DNA of 64,000 bases, taken from NCBI RefSeq assembly GCF_001563225.1, contig NZ_CP014206.1, positions 1,054,001 through 1,118,000 of the forward strand. Direction: 5' to 3'. The position numbers and the translations under genes are program-made. Positions 1 through 8,510 of the stretch are shown here, one piece after another. Source of the DNA: Pseudodesulfovibrio indicus (GTDB lineage: Bacteria; Desulfobacterota; Desulfovibrionia; Desulfovibrionales; Desulfovibrionaceae). The notes beneath the pieces are model-generated. The model saw only the letters and a program-made list of their open reading frames with translations. It did no database searches and was not told the DNA's origin. Positions within the stretch are counted from its first letter, which is position 1, and each line of letters opens with the position of its first letter.

Positions 1-139
1 GCAACTCCCGTTCCCGCTTGGCGCAGGACACGCACGCCCACCCGTCGCTGTGGTTGAACCGGCTGCGCAGCCGGCTCAGGTAGCGGTGGTAGGTGGTGGC
101 CCCGCAGTGCGGGCAGAATCTGGCCTGGAGTATGCTCAC
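1..139 (-). CDS. Partial small zinc-ribbon protein (C-terminus outside window)
   Basis: The reading frame enters the window from its left edge, so only the N-terminus is visible. From the GTG at 139 it reads MSILQARFCPHCGATTYHRY and continues to a second pair, CVSC, which suggests a CPHC...CVSC zinc ribbon. I prefer the GTG start because a GAGGGA ribosome-binding site lies six bases upstream; an in-frame ATG at 160 has no such site. The function is not recognisable. The protein could be a stand-alone zinc-ribbon or the start of a larger protein. Confidence 0.5.
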   Translation of the reverse strand, partial: MSILQARFCPHCGATTYHRYLSRLRSRFNHSDGWACVSCAKREREL

Positions 140-237
140 GTTCGGTCCCTCGGCCCCCATGGGCAGGCCCAGAGTACGCCACGGACGGCGTCCGGGGGTC
201 ACGGCCCGGTGACGAAGGCGTGAAGAGACCGGGAAGA

Positions 238-1131
238 TCAGGCCGGGGCGGCTCCGGCCAGATTGACGTTGTTCATGTGGGTGGGAATGTTCCGCTCCTG
301 GAACTCCCGGATGAGCCGGGTGGCGATGTCGCTCTTGAGGTTCCACGCCTCGGCCGGGGAGTCTGCCCAGGCGGCCACCCAGCAGGTCACGCTCTCCTTG
401 TCCATGCGCATGACCCAGAACTGCGGCGGCTCCTGCGCGTTGTGGTGCTGGCTGGTGGCGGCCACGCGCGTGGCGATGTCGCTGACCTCGCCCAGGTCCG
501 CCTCGTAGGAGACCGAGAATTCCAGATAGGCCCAGAGCAGGGAGTCGTTGAGCGTCAGGTTGACGAACTCCTTGTTGAGCATCCGGCTGTTGGGGATGAC
601 GTACCGCTTCCAGTCCCAGGTCTTGATCTTGGTGTGGGTGATGGAGATGTCCTCGACGGTTCCGTACTGGCCGTCCATCATCAGGGTGTCGCCCACCCGG
701 AGCTGGCGCGAGAAGCTGATGACGATGCCGGAGATCATGTTCTCCACCAGGGGCCGGGCCGCGATGCCGACCACCGCCGTGGTCACGGCGATGATGATGG
801 ACAGCATGGTGCTCGGCAGCTTGCCGATGAAGGGAAAGGTCAGGGCCATGACCCAGACCACGAACACGCACAGGACCAGGGTCCTGCGGATGATGGTGAA
901 CCGGGACCGGACGCCCTTGATGATCTGGTTGCGTTCCTGGCGCTCCTGGCTGTCGGACAGGACCTCGGTGGGCATGGCGGCTGCGGTCTCGGGGTCCTTG
1001 AGCAGCTTGGTTATCCGTCGCACGCGGCTTTCCCGGAAGGAAGTCACCCTGGCGTGGAGCCAGAGATAGGCGGCCAGGGCCGCGAAGGTTATGCCGGCGA
1101 GGTAGGCGACGAGATTCACGTTTTCGGGCAT
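238..1131 (-). CDS. MscS-family mechanosensitive ion channel
   Basis: A 297-residue inner-membrane protein of the small-conductance mechanosensitive channel family, which releases small solutes on hypo-osmotic shock. Hydrophobic segments fall at about residues 5-25, 83-103 and 108-130. The third is the glycine/alanine-rich pore helix that runs into the MscS-typical stretch ending RQLRVGDTLMMDGQYGTVEDI, the start of the beta domain, followed by the conserved VIPNSRMLNKEFVN segment. The C-terminal region resembles the MscS alpha/beta domain. The length matches short MscS proteins. It appears monocistronic, convergent with no gene and divergent from the DUF4389 gene. Confidence 0.9.
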   Translation of the reverse strand: MPENVNLVAYLAGITFAALAAYLWLHARVTSFRESRVRRITKLLKDPETAAAMPTEVLSDSQERQERNQIIKGVRSRFTIIRRTLVLCVFVVWVMALTFPFIGKLPSTMLSIIIAVTTAVVGIAARPLVENMISGIVISFSRQLRVGDTLMMDGQYGTVEDISITHTKIKTWDWKRYVIPNSRMLNKEFVNLTLNDSLLWAYLEFSVSYEADLGEVSDIATRVAATSQHHNAQEPPQFWVMRMDKESVTCWVAAWADSPAEAWNLKSDIATRLIREFQERNIPTHMNNVNLAGAAPA

Positions 1132-1280
1132 GGGTCTCCTTTTGCTGTTTCGTTCTCAGCCCAGCCTACGGACAAACGGCCGTTTTGAAAAGGGAAGGAG
1201 CTTTTTGCGCCCCCAGGTTGCGTCGGAGGGGCACCGTGGGGTACGCTACAGGTCCCGAAATGCAAGAATGGAGGTTCCCC

Positions 1281-1598
1281 ATGGCCACAGAAACCCGCGC
1301 CACCACCGTCAGCCGCACTGAAATCCTGAAACGGTTCCTGGTCACCCTGGTGTGCATGATCTTTTTCGAAGTCCTGAAGCTCATCGTCCAGGTGGCCGTC
1401 CTCTTCCAGTACGGCTACCTGCTGGTCTCCAGGAAGCGGAGCGAACCGCTCCGGGCATACTGCAACGTGCTTTCGCAATACGGCTACCGGCTGCTGCGCT
1501 ACGCCACCCTGAACGACAACAGGCGGCCGTTCCCCTTTGCCGAGTTCCCGTCGGACGAGGATTGCGAGCCGCCGGTGAAGCAGGTACAGTTCCGCTGA
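1281..1598 (+). CDS. DUF4389 domain membrane protein
   Basis: A 105-residue protein beginning MATETRATTVSRTEILKRFL, with one or two hydrophobic helices (about residues 17-40, FLVTLVCMIFFEVLKLIVQVAV) followed by a segment ending NDNRRPFPFAEFP. The order 'SR.EILKR', membrane helix, 'RPFPF' is characteristic of DUF4389 (lipase-associated or unknown function) proteins. The ATG at 1281 is chosen because GGAGG lies seven bases upstream; a longer frame opening at 1185 has no support. The next gene starts one base after its stop, so the two are probably cotranscribed. The molecular role is unknown. Confidence 0.75.
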   Translation: MATETRATTVSRTEILKRFLVTLVCMIFFEVLKLIVQVAVLFQYGYLLVSRKRSEPLRAYCNVLSQYGYRLLRYATLNDNRRPFPFAEFPSDEDCEPPVKQVQFR

Positions 1599-1599
1599 G

Positions 1600-1869
1600 A
1601 TGAAGAACAGCTACCGCTTTTTCAGCAACACGGACTGCGAGTACTTTCCCTGCCACAAGACCCGGCGGCCGGAACGGTTCAACTGCCTGTTCTGCTACTG
1701 CCCGCTCTACTTTTTCGAGGAGTGCGGCGGCAACTACCGGATTCTGGATTCCGGGGTCAAGGACTGCACCGACTGCCTGATCCCTCACACCCCGGAGGGA
1801 TACGATCACATCCTGGCGCGGCTGCGGCAGCGGTTCGCCGAGGTCCGGGACGGGGTCGGAGAGGAATGA
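1600..1869 (+). CDS. Cysteine-rich small domain protein
   Basis: An 89-residue cytoplasmic protein whose N-terminal 60 residues carry many cysteines: DCEYFPCHK, FNCLFCYCPLY, EECGG, KDCTDCLIPH. This spacing matches the 'cysteine-rich small domain' family, presumed to bind metal and often found beside cobalamin biosynthesis genes; no biochemical activity is established. The start lies one base after the upstream DUF4389 stop and has only a weak ribosome-binding site, which suggests translational coupling. The last 25 residues are a charged helix. Confidence 0.75.
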   Translation: MKNSYRFFSNTDCEYFPCHKTRRPERFNCLFCYCPLYFFEECGGNYRILDSGVKDCTDCLIPHTPEGYDHILARLRQRFAEVRDGVGEE

Positions 1870-1873
1870 ACCG

Positions 1874-2317
1874 TCAGCAGCCCCGCCTGGCGTTGAAGGG
1901 CGAGTGGGTCATGTAGTAGCTCAGTTCCCGCTCCAGCTGGGCGCGCTCGCGCGAGGCCTGGCGCTCCTGGGCCTCCATGTCCGTGGAGTTGTCCTGGAAC
2001 CGGGACAGGGCCACGAAGCACTGCTTGACCCGGGCCAGCTCGTCGTGCTGCTTGCTGCGCCAGAAATAGTAGGCCATGATCTTGGCCGCGCTCTTGACGT
2101 CCTCCTTGGAGTGAGGCAGACGCCCCTGGTCCAGGGGGAAGCTCTCGCCGTCCTCCACCAGGGGGAGCACCGCGATCAGGACCTCCTTGGCCCGCTTGAG
2201 GGACTCGGGCGAAATCCGGTAGACCCGGACCTTCCGCGTGCTGGAGTGCCACCAGCGGACCCCGTAGAGCACCAGCGTCAGGACGATCACCCCCAGCCAT
2301 ATGTTCATATCCAGCAT
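1874..2317 (-). CDS. Hypothetical single-pass membrane protein with charged helical tail
   Basis: A 147-residue protein that starts MLDMNIWLGVIVLTLVLYGV, an N-terminal membrane anchor, followed by RWWHSSTRKVRVYRI and a mostly helical, charged domain rich in E, Q, R and K that could form a coiled coil near the C-terminus. The start at 2317 is preceded by AGGAG at good spacing; the longer upstream frame overlaps the HD-GYP gene and is not supported. I do not recognise the family. It follows the HD-GYP and PilZ genes on the same strand and may belong to that transcript. Confidence 0.6.
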   Translation of the reverse strand: MLDMNIWLGVIVLTLVLYGVRWWHSSTRKVRVYRISPESLKRAKEVLIAVLPLVEDGESFPLDQGRLPHSKEDVKSAAKIMAYYFWRSKQHDELARVKQCFVALSRFQDNSTDMEAQERQASRERAQLERELSYYMTHSPFNARRGC

Positions 2318-2364
2318 CGACGCTCTCCTGCGCTGCGGAGCCGTGGTTTCGCGGCGGGCACGGC

Positions 2365-3567
2365 TCAGTTCCCGCTCAGGTAGGACAAGAGGTTCTTGCG
2401 GTAGGCCGAAGGATCGGCGCAATCAACGATCTCGATGCGCGAGGGCGGTTCCTCCTGGTCCATGAGGTCCACGTCCCGCGTCTGGATCGGGTTCATTGCC
2501 TGGTCCATGACGATCCGTATCTTGGGGGTCAGCGGCTGGCTGGAGTTGGACTCGAAGACCAGGGCGTACTCCCCGGTGTTGAGCCGGACGAAGCTGCCCG
2601 CCGGGAAGATGCCCAGACACTTGATGAACAGCTGGACCTCCATGGGGTCGAAGTCCTGGTCGCGCATGCCGTACATGATGCCCAGCGCCTTGTTGGGCAG
2701 GATGGCCTGCTTGTAGCAGCGGTCCGAAGTCAGGGCGTCGTAGACGTCCGCCAGGCAGAGGATGCGCGCGAACGCGGGAATGTCCTTGCGGACCAGGCCG
2801 CCCGGATAGCCGGACCCGTTGTATTTCTCGTGGTGGTGCTTGACCGCCTCCAGCACCTGGGTCGGGATGTCGCCGTTGCGTTGCAGGATGGTCCGTCCGT
2901 AGGCCGGGTGGCGCTTGATCTCCTCGCACTCGGCCTTGCTCAGGCGGCCCGGCTTGTTGATGATCGCGGCCGGGACCGTGGTCTTGCCCAGGTCGTGCAT
3001 CATGCCGGAGACGCCGAGCAGGATGAGCTCCTCGCGGGACATGCCGATGTACTCGCCGAAGACCACGGCGATGGCGGCCACGTTGATGGAGTGGGTGTAG
3101 GTGTAGTCGTCGAAGTCGGACAGCTTGGCCAGGCAGACCAGGGTGTCCGGGTTGGACACCGCGGACTCGACGATGGCGCTGGCCGTCTCCAGGGAGGTGG
3201 CGTAGTCCATCTTGCGCCCCAGCTTGGCGTCTCGGACGATGTGCATGGCGTGGGCCATGGCGTCCTCGTAGGTGACCATGGCGTCGCCCAGAGCCTGGTG
3301 GAAGGGCACGCGCGGCTTCTGCTCGCGGTCGTGGTCGCGCCCGGCGATAAGCTCGTTGAGGCGCTCCTCGTCGGTCATCCCCTCCCCGTCGTCCAGGGCC
3401 ACGAAGGTCTCCTTGTAGCCCAGCTCCAGCAACCGGGCCACCTCCTCCTCGGACTCGATGATGCCGGGTTCCATGTACAGGTAGGGGAGCCGTTGCCACA
3501 TGTCGTGGGCCACCTGGACCACCTCCATGCCGGGTTCCAGCTCTTCTATGGAAATTTTTTTGATCAT
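2365..3567 (-). CDS. HD-GYP domain cyclic-di-GMP phosphodiesterase
   Basis: A 400-residue cytoplasmic protein. Residues 1-75 (MIKKISIEELEPGMEVVQVA) match the DUF3391-type N-terminal domain often found in these enzymes. The HD-GYP domain spans roughly residues 150-330: MHDLGK at 190-195, the histidine cluster HHHEKYNGSGYP at 244-255, and LADVYDALTSDR near 272-283. These residues bind the metal centre that hydrolyses c-di-GMP to pGpG or GMP. The PilZ gene ends 15 bases upstream of its start on the same strand, so a c-di-GMP sensor and a degrading enzyme are probably cotranscribed. Catalytic residues look complete. Confidence 0.9.
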   Translation of the reverse strand: MIKKISIEELEPGMEVVQVAHDMWQRLPYLYMEPGIIESEEEVARLLELGYKETFVALDDGEGMTDEERLNELIAGRDHDREQKPRVPFHQALGDAMVTYEDAMAHAMHIVRDAKLGRKMDYATSLETASAIVESAVSNPDTLVCLAKLSDFDDYTYTHSINVAAIAVVFGEYIGMSREELILLGVSGMMHDLGKTTVPAAIINKPGRLSKAECEEIKRHPAYGRTILQRNGDIPTQVLEAVKHHHEKYNGSGYPGGLVRKDIPAFARILCLADVYDALTSDRCYKQAILPNKALGIMYGMRDQDFDPMEVQLFIKCLGIFPAGSFVRLNTGEYALVFESNSSQPLTPKIRIVMDQAMNPIQTRDVDLMDQEEPPSRIEIVDCADPSAYRKNLLSYLSGN

Positions 3568-3582
3568 GCTTGTCCCGCTCGC

Positions 3583-4284
3583 TTACCGGGTCAGTCGCTG
3601 CATTCGTTCAAGGTAGTTGCCGATGCGTTCCTCTTCTTCGGCGTTGGGGTCGAGGAACATGGACCCCAGCGTGAGCAACCCCTGCTCGCGCTGCACGTTG
3701 CGAACCATGATGGGCAGCTTGATGGCGCCCTCGGCGCCGAGGTTCAGGCTGAGGATCAGGATGGCCCCGGCCTCCACGGCGGCGATTCGGTCACGCGCCT
3801 TGGCGCGGACCGACACTCTGCAGCCCGTGCTGCTGATGTTCAAGATCAGGCAGTCGTGTTCGCCCTCGTCGGAATAGAGGGTTCCGTCGAGGTTGCAGTT
3901 GGTCCGGGAATCCCGGCGCAGCTGCACTTTTTCCATGACCGTCGGGTAGTCGAAGAAGAGGAGGGAGGTGGGAGAGCTGATGGCGTTGCGGACGAGGGTC
4001 TTGAACCCGTAGACGGTTCCCTGGTGGACGTACTTGACGATGATCTGGCCGCCCATGGCCAGCTCCTCGCGAAGGCTGGAGGGCAGACGGATGGAGGCGA
4101 TGAGGTAGTCGTAGGGATCGAAGCCGACGATTTTGCCACGGTACGCGAGGTCCATTCCCGGCACCCGGACGATGACGTCCTTGCCCAGCGAGATCGAAAG
4201 CTGGACGCCGGGTATCTTCATGACCTTGGCGTCGGCTTGCACGGTCATGGCGCCGTCTGGATCTTTCCGGGTGAGGTCCTTCAT
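3583..4284 (-). CDS. PilZ domain c-di-GMP receptor protein (YcgR-like)
   Basis: A 233-residue soluble protein with a YcgR-N-like beta domain (about residues 25-115) and a C-terminal PilZ domain. The c-di-GMP binding signatures are visible: RRDSR at 123-127 and NISSTG at 149-154, a variant of the [D/N]xSxxG motif. YcgR-type proteins slow the flagellar motor when c-di-GMP is bound, but no flagellar genes are in view, so that role is inference. It is the first gene of a short minus-strand run with the HD-GYP phosphodiesterase. Confidence 0.85.
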   Translation of the reverse strand: MKDLTRKDPDGAMTVQADAKVMKIPGVQLSISLGKDVIVRVPGMDLAYRGKIVGFDPYDYLIASIRLPSSLREELAMGGQIIVKYVHQGTVYGFKTLVRNAISSPTSLLFFDYPTVMEKVQLRRDSRTNCNLDGTLYSDEGEHDCLILNISSTGCRVSVRAKARDRIAAVEAGAILILSLNLGAEGAIKLPIMVRNVQREQGLLTLGSMFLDPNAEEEERIGNYLERMQRLTR

Positions 4285-4401
4285 GGCGAGTCCGGGTTGA
4301 GTGGCGGAGCGTGGCAGTTTCTATACAGCAACGTCAATGGTACACGAAAGTGAGAAAGCTTGTCGATAGGGGAATGCCACGGTTTCCGATCCGGGGAGGG
4401 C

Positions 4402-4959
4402 TCAGAAGACCACGGCCTCGAACCAGAGGATGTCGGTGTCCGGCTCCTTCCAGGCGTTGCGGGGAAGCCCCGCCTTGACGCAGGTCTGGGCCAGGAAGGT
4501 CTCGCGGTCCCAGTTCCACTCCACCGGCACCTGGGGCAGGAGCAGGCCGGACCGCCCCCCCCGGCGCATGATCAGCCCGTGGCGGCCGACCTCCACCAGG
4601 GTCGGGTCCGGGCACGGCGTGATCGGGCCGAGGACCGAAATCTCGTACTCCACGGCCCCGAACTCGCCCTCGGTCAGGGGCGGGAAGCGCGGGTCCTGGA
4701 AGGCGGCGGACCGGGCCATGTTCCAGACCGTGCGAAACAGCTCGCCCGTGCCCACGATGTTGCCGATGCACCCGCGCAGGGAGCCGCCGAGCTTGAGGGT
4801 GACGAACGCGCCCAGGTGCTCGCGCAGCTTGTCCGTGGGCGGCTCGTCCGGTCGGGCCGCGCCCTGGCCGGGGTGCAGCCCGGAGTCGATGGACGCCGCC
4901 ACCAGGGAGCGCAGGTAGTTCTTTTCCTCGTCGGTGAGTTCGAAACGGAAATCGGACAC
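4402..4959 (-). CDS. AMMECR1 domain protein (AmmeMemoRadiSam system protein A)
   Basis: A 185-residue protein with the AMMECR1 signature GSLRGCIGNI at about residues 58-67, followed by FRTVWNMARSAAFQDPRFPPLT and VEYEISVLGP. The family (TIGR00296) is widespread but has no proven reaction. In many bacteria it occurs with Memo-like and radical-SAM partners, which are not present here. The start is GTG at 4959 with AGGAGG seven bases upstream; the upstream MFS gene stops three bases before it, so the two are likely cotranscribed. Confidence 0.85.
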   Translation of the reverse strand: MSDFRFELTDEEKNYLRSLVAASIDSGLHPGQGAARPDEPPTDKLREHLGAFVTLKLGGSLRGCIGNIVGTGELFRTVWNMARSAAFQDPRFPPLTEGEFGAVEYEISVLGPITPCPDPTLVEVGRHGLIMRRGGRSGLLLPQVPVEWNWDRETFLAQTCVKAGLPRNAWKEPDTDILWFEAVVF

Positions 4960-4962
4960 GGT

Positions 4963-6246
4963 TCAATCCTCCTTGGGGGATGGGGGGTCGGGTACGAACA
5001 GCATGCCGGCCAGGCCGAGAACGAACAGGGCGACGACCGCCCCCATGCCGATCCGCTGGCTGCCCGAGGCCAGGGTCAGCCAGCCCACCAGGAACGGGCC
5101 GATGAACGAGGTCAGCTTGCCGGACAGGGCGAGCAGCCCGAACATCTCGGTGCGCAGCTCGGCCGGGGCCGCGGCCGCCAGGTACGACCGGCTGGAGGCC
5201 TGGACCGGCCCTACGAATATACCGATGGCCAGCCCGAAAATCCAGAACAGGGTCTTGTCCTGCACCAGCAGGATGGCCGCGCCCGGCACCACCAGCCCCA
5301 CCAGGGACAGGAGGATGGTCCGGCGCGGGCCGATCCGGTCGTCCAGCCAGGCGAAGGAGGCCGCCCCCAGTCCGGCGGTGACGTTCAGGCCGATGCCGAA
5401 AAGGATGACCTCGCCCGGCTCCATGCCGAAGGTGGCCGCCGCATAGATGCCGCCGAAGGCGAACATGGTGGTCAGCCCGTCGTTGTAGAACATGCGCGCC
5501 AGCAGGAACAGGGCGATGTCGCGGTGGCCGCGCAGGTCGCGCAGGGAGTCGCGCAGCTGGACCATGGCCCGGCCCACGGCGCGGGACAGGGGGATGCCGG
5601 TGGACGGCGCGTCCGGGGTGAACAGGAAGAGCGGCAGGCAGAAGAGCAGGTACCACAGGGCTGTCAGGGGCATGACCGCGCGGATGTGCAGGGCGTGGTC
5701 GCGGGAGACCCCGAACCAGCCCGGCGGCTGGACCAGGCCGTACAGGGCCACGACCAGCAGGACCAGCCCGCCCGCGTAGCCCAGCCCCCAGCCCCAGCCG
5801 GACCAGCGGCCCACGGTGCCGGGCCTGGCCAGGTCCGGGAGCATGGCGTTGTAGAAGACCATGGCGTATTCGCTGCCGATGGTCCCCGCGCCGGCCAGGA
5901 GCAGGGCGGGCCAGACAAAGTCGGCCTCCGGCCGGATGAACCAGAGCAGCCCGGTGGCCAGGATGCACAGCGCGGTGAAGGCGGCCAGCCACGGCTTGCG
6001 GCGGCCGGAGCGGTCGGCCACGGCCCCGAGCACCGGCCCGCCCAGGCCGATGACCAGCCCGGCCACGCCCATCATGTTGCCCCACAGGGCCGTGCCCAGG
6101 GTCTCGTTTTCGGCCACGGCCCGGGTGAAGTAGGCGGCGAAGACGAAGGTCTGGACCAACGCGGCGAAGCCGGAATTGGCCCAGTCGTAGAGGGCCCAGG
6201 CGACGAGCGCCCTAACGGGCCGGGCGGAGGGGCGGGGTTCGGACAT
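4963..6246 (-). CDS. MFS transporter of the UMF1/Atg22-like type
   Basis: A 427-residue integral membrane protein with about 12 hydrophobic helices. The opening VRALVAWALYDWANSGFAAL and the loop VADRSGRRKPW are typical of the UMF1 / Atg22-like branch of the major facilitator superfamily. The substrate cannot be told from sequence. The start at 6246 (MSEPRPSARP) is a choice: another ATG six codons upstream at 6264 is possible, and neither has a strong ribosome-binding site. The open frame extends much further upstream, but that part does not look like protein. It is directly upstream of the AMMECR1 gene. Confidence 0.85.
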   Translation of the reverse strand: MSEPRPSARPVRALVAWALYDWANSGFAALVQTFVFAAYFTRAVAENETLGTALWGNMMGVAGLVIGLGGPVLGAVADRSGRRKPWLAAFTALCILATGLLWFIRPEADFVWPALLLAGAGTIGSEYAMVFYNAMLPDLARPGTVGRWSGWGWGLGYAGGLVLLVVALYGLVQPPGWFGVSRDHALHIRAVMPLTALWYLLFCLPLFLFTPDAPSTGIPLSRAVGRAMVQLRDSLRDLRGHRDIALFLLARMFYNDGLTTMFAFGGIYAAATFGMEPGEVILFGIGLNVTAGLGAASFAWLDDRIGPRRTILLSLVGLVVPGAAILLVQDKTLFWIFGLAIGIFVGPVQASSRSYLAAAAPAELRTEMFGLLALSGKLTSFIGPFLVGWLTLASGSQRIGMGAVVALFVLGLAGMLFVPDPPSPKED

Positions 6247-6345
6247 GGCGCGAGGGTAATACATGCGCCCCCCGCCCGCCAGCACAAGGTCCGGCAGGGC
6301 GCAAAAAAGATATGCCGCTCCCGCACCCTGTGATACGGAGAAGCC

Positions 6346-7113
6346 ATGCGCGCTCATTCCTCCCTTCTCCTGCCCGTCCTTTGCCTGACCCTCCTGCTCT
6401 CGCTCTCTCCCGCCGTCCATCCGGCGCATGCCGGGGAAGAACCCCTGCTCCTGGTCTCCGGCAACTACGAGCCGTACGTCATCGCCCAGGGGACGCGGCC
6501 CGGCCTGCTGTCCGAAATCGTCACCCAGGCCTTTGCCGAGCAGGGCATCCGGGTCGAAATCCGTTTCTACCCCTGGCGGCGGTGCGCCCTGATGGTCGAG
6601 ACCGGCGAGGCGTTCGCCGCCTTCCCCTACGCCCGCACGGACAAACGCGCCCGCTATGCCTGGTTCAGCGACGTCATCTGGGTCTGCCGCAACGTCTTCT
6701 TCTACATGAAGGGGCGCATGGGCGAGTTCGACTTTACCACCCTGGAGGCGCTGCGGCCGTATCTCATCGCCGGGACCTCCGGCAACTATTACGAGGAAGT
6801 GTTTCGGGAGAAGGGGCTGACCGTGGACTACGCGCCGGGCGAGGCGTCGGGCGTGCGCAAGCTGTGGGAGCTGCGGACCGCCCTGTTCGCCGAGGACGAA
6901 CTGGTGGGCCGGACACTGATCGCGCGCATCTTCCCCGCCCGCCGCGACCGGTTCGGATGGACCCCCACCCCGTGGAACCTCAACCCGCAGCACCTGATGG
7001 TCTCCAAGGCGTACCCCGGGGCGCGCGAGCTGATGGACCGGTTCAACGCCGGGCTCTGGGCGATCCGCGACAGCGGCGCCTACGACCGCATCGTCGAAAG
7101 CTATCTGAAGTAG
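6346..7113 (+). CDS. Periplasmic amino-acid-type substrate-binding protein (SBP_bac_3)
   Basis: A 255-residue secreted protein. Residues 1-29 form a signal peptide (leucine-rich core, likely cleavage after AHA). The mature part, starting EEPLLLVSGNYEPYVI, has the layout of family-3 extracellular solute-binding proteins, including the PGLLSEIVTQAF segment and the later RYAWFSDVIW stretch. No permease or ATPase gene is adjacent, so it may serve a distant transporter or act as a sensor-type binding protein, as is common in Desulfovibrio. The ligand is unknown. Confidence 0.8.
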   Translation: MRAHSSLLLPVLCLTLLLSLSPAVHPAHAGEEPLLLVSGNYEPYVIAQGTRPGLLSEIVTQAFAEQGIRVEIRFYPWRRCALMVETGEAFAAFPYARTDKRARYAWFSDVIWVCRNVFFYMKGRMGEFDFTTLEALRPYLIAGTSGNYYEEVFREKGLTVDYAPGEASGVRKLWELRTALFAEDELVGRTLIARIFPARRDRFGWTPTPWNLNPQHLMVSKAYPGARELMDRFNAGLWAIRDSGAYDRIVESYLK

Positions 7114-7117
7114 CGGG

Positions 7118-8362
7118 TCAGGGCTTTTCGGCCCACAGGATGAAGACCGGGTTCTGGGCCTTGAAGCGCAGGTCCCCGGCCAGGGAGTCCGTGGCCGAGG
7201 CCTGGAGCTGGGTCACGCCGAAGTGCCAGCCCATGGCCTTGAAATGGTCCTTGGCCACGTGCAGGGAGTCGAGCAGGATGCAGTGGACCACGATCCTGCC
7301 GTTGGGGCGGAGCCGTTCGCAGGCCGTGCGGAGCAGGGAACTCTCCTGGTTGGACTCGCCGCCCAGCCCGCCGCCGATGAAGATGCGGTCCGGTTCGGGC
7401 AGCCCCTTGAGCGCGTCCGGCATCTCGCCGAGCACGGTGTCCACCAGCCACGCCCCGGTGCGCCGGATGTTCTCGCGGATCATGGCCGCGCGGGTCTTGT
7501 TGCGCTCCACGGCGAAGACACGCCCCCGCCGGGCCAGGTGGGAGGCCTCGATGGACACCGAGCCGCAGCCCGCGCCGAGGTCCCAGACCGTGGAGTCCGG
7601 GGTCACGTTCAGGTGGGCCAGCCCGGCGGCGCGCACGGGCAGCTTGGTGATCAGGTTCTTCTGGTGCATGTAGAAATGGTCCGGGATGCCCAGCGCCAGG
7701 GCGATCTCCGGCGGGTACTGGCGTTCCAGGACGACCAGGTTCAGCGGCGCGAACTCCATGCCCCAGGTCTCCCACAGGGCCAGGGGCCGGACCTGCTCGT
7801 CCGGGGAGCCCAGGTTCTCCAGCACGGTCATGGAGAAGCAGTCCGCGCCGCGCTCCAGCAGGGCGCGGGCCACCTCGGCCGGGGTGTTCACCGCGTCGGT
7901 GAAGACCGCGATCAGGTCGGCGCGGACCAGGGCCGCGTACAGGGGCGAGAAGTCGTCGCGTCCGTGCAGGGAGACGAAGTCCATCTCCTGCCAGGGCAGG
8001 GCCAGCCGGGCGGCGGCCATCTGGACCGTGGACACGTTCGGCTCGACCACCAGGTTCTCGCGGCCCAGCGCCTCGCCCAGCCGCTTGCCGATGCCGAAGA
8101 AGAGCGGGTCGCCGTCCGCCAGGACGACCACGGACCGGCCCTTGCCCGCGGCCTTGCGCACCTGGTCGATGACCGGCTTGAGCGCGCCCGTGATGGCCAG
8201 CCGCTCGGCCCGTTCCGGGATCATCCCGTCGGGGCAGGCGTCGAGCAGCCGTTTGCCGCCCACCACCAGGTCCGCGGAAGCCAGGGCTTCGGCGGCGGCG
8301 GGAGTCGGGGCGAGGGTGCCGGGGGGCAGCCCGATGATGCGCACGGGTTTCCTGTCGGTCAT
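7118..8362 (-). CDS. cbiET: Precorrin-6Y C5,15-methyltransferase (decarboxylating), CbiE-CbiT fusion
   Basis: A 414-residue bifunctional cobalamin-biosynthesis enzyme. Residues 1-195 form the CbiE-type tetrapyrrole methylase (IIGLPPGTLAPTPAAAEAL; VVVLADGDPLFFGIGKRL; EPNVSTVQMAAARL). Residues 215-414 form CbiT, with the SAM-binding loop VWDLGAGCGSVSIEAS and DRIFIGGGLGG. It methylates C5 and C15 and decarboxylates the acetate side chain at C12. The start MTDRKPVRI at 8362 fits the family better than the 13-residue longer frame. cbiD, cbiG and cbiH are elsewhere in the window, so this pathway is scattered rather than in one operon. Confidence 0.9.
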   Translation of the reverse strand: MTDRKPVRIIGLPPGTLAPTPAAAEALASADLVVGGKRLLDACPDGMIPERAERLAITGALKPVIDQVRKAAGKGRSVVVLADGDPLFFGIGKRLGEALGRENLVVEPNVSTVQMAAARLALPWQEMDFVSLHGRDDFSPLYAALVRADLIAVFTDAVNTPAEVARALLERGADCFSMTVLENLGSPDEQVRPLALWETWGMEFAPLNLVVLERQYPPEIALALGIPDHFYMHQKNLITKLPVRAAGLAHLNVTPDSTVWDLGAGCGSVSIEASHLARRGRVFAVERNKTRAAMIRENIRRTGAWLVDTVLGEMPDALKGLPEPDRIFIGGGLGGESNQESSLLRTACERLRPNGRIVVHCILLDSLHVAKDHFKAMGWHFGVTQLQASATDSLAGDLRFKAQNPVFILWAEKP

Positions 8363-8510
8363 TGCCGCAATGTAAACGAAACCCGTGACGGGGGGAAGCA
8401 AAAGCGGTCCCGGCGAAAACGTTTGCGGAAGGTTTCCACTTTATTTTGTTTATGTTATGACCTGCGCATCAATGAGCGGACCGTCCTGTTCCCCTCACCT
8501 AGGAGGACCC

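Noticed and set aside
6265-6993. Long N-terminal extension of the MFS transporter frame
   Set aside because: The added part reads as shadow of the plus-strand binding-protein gene; the family starts near MSEPRPSARPVRALV.
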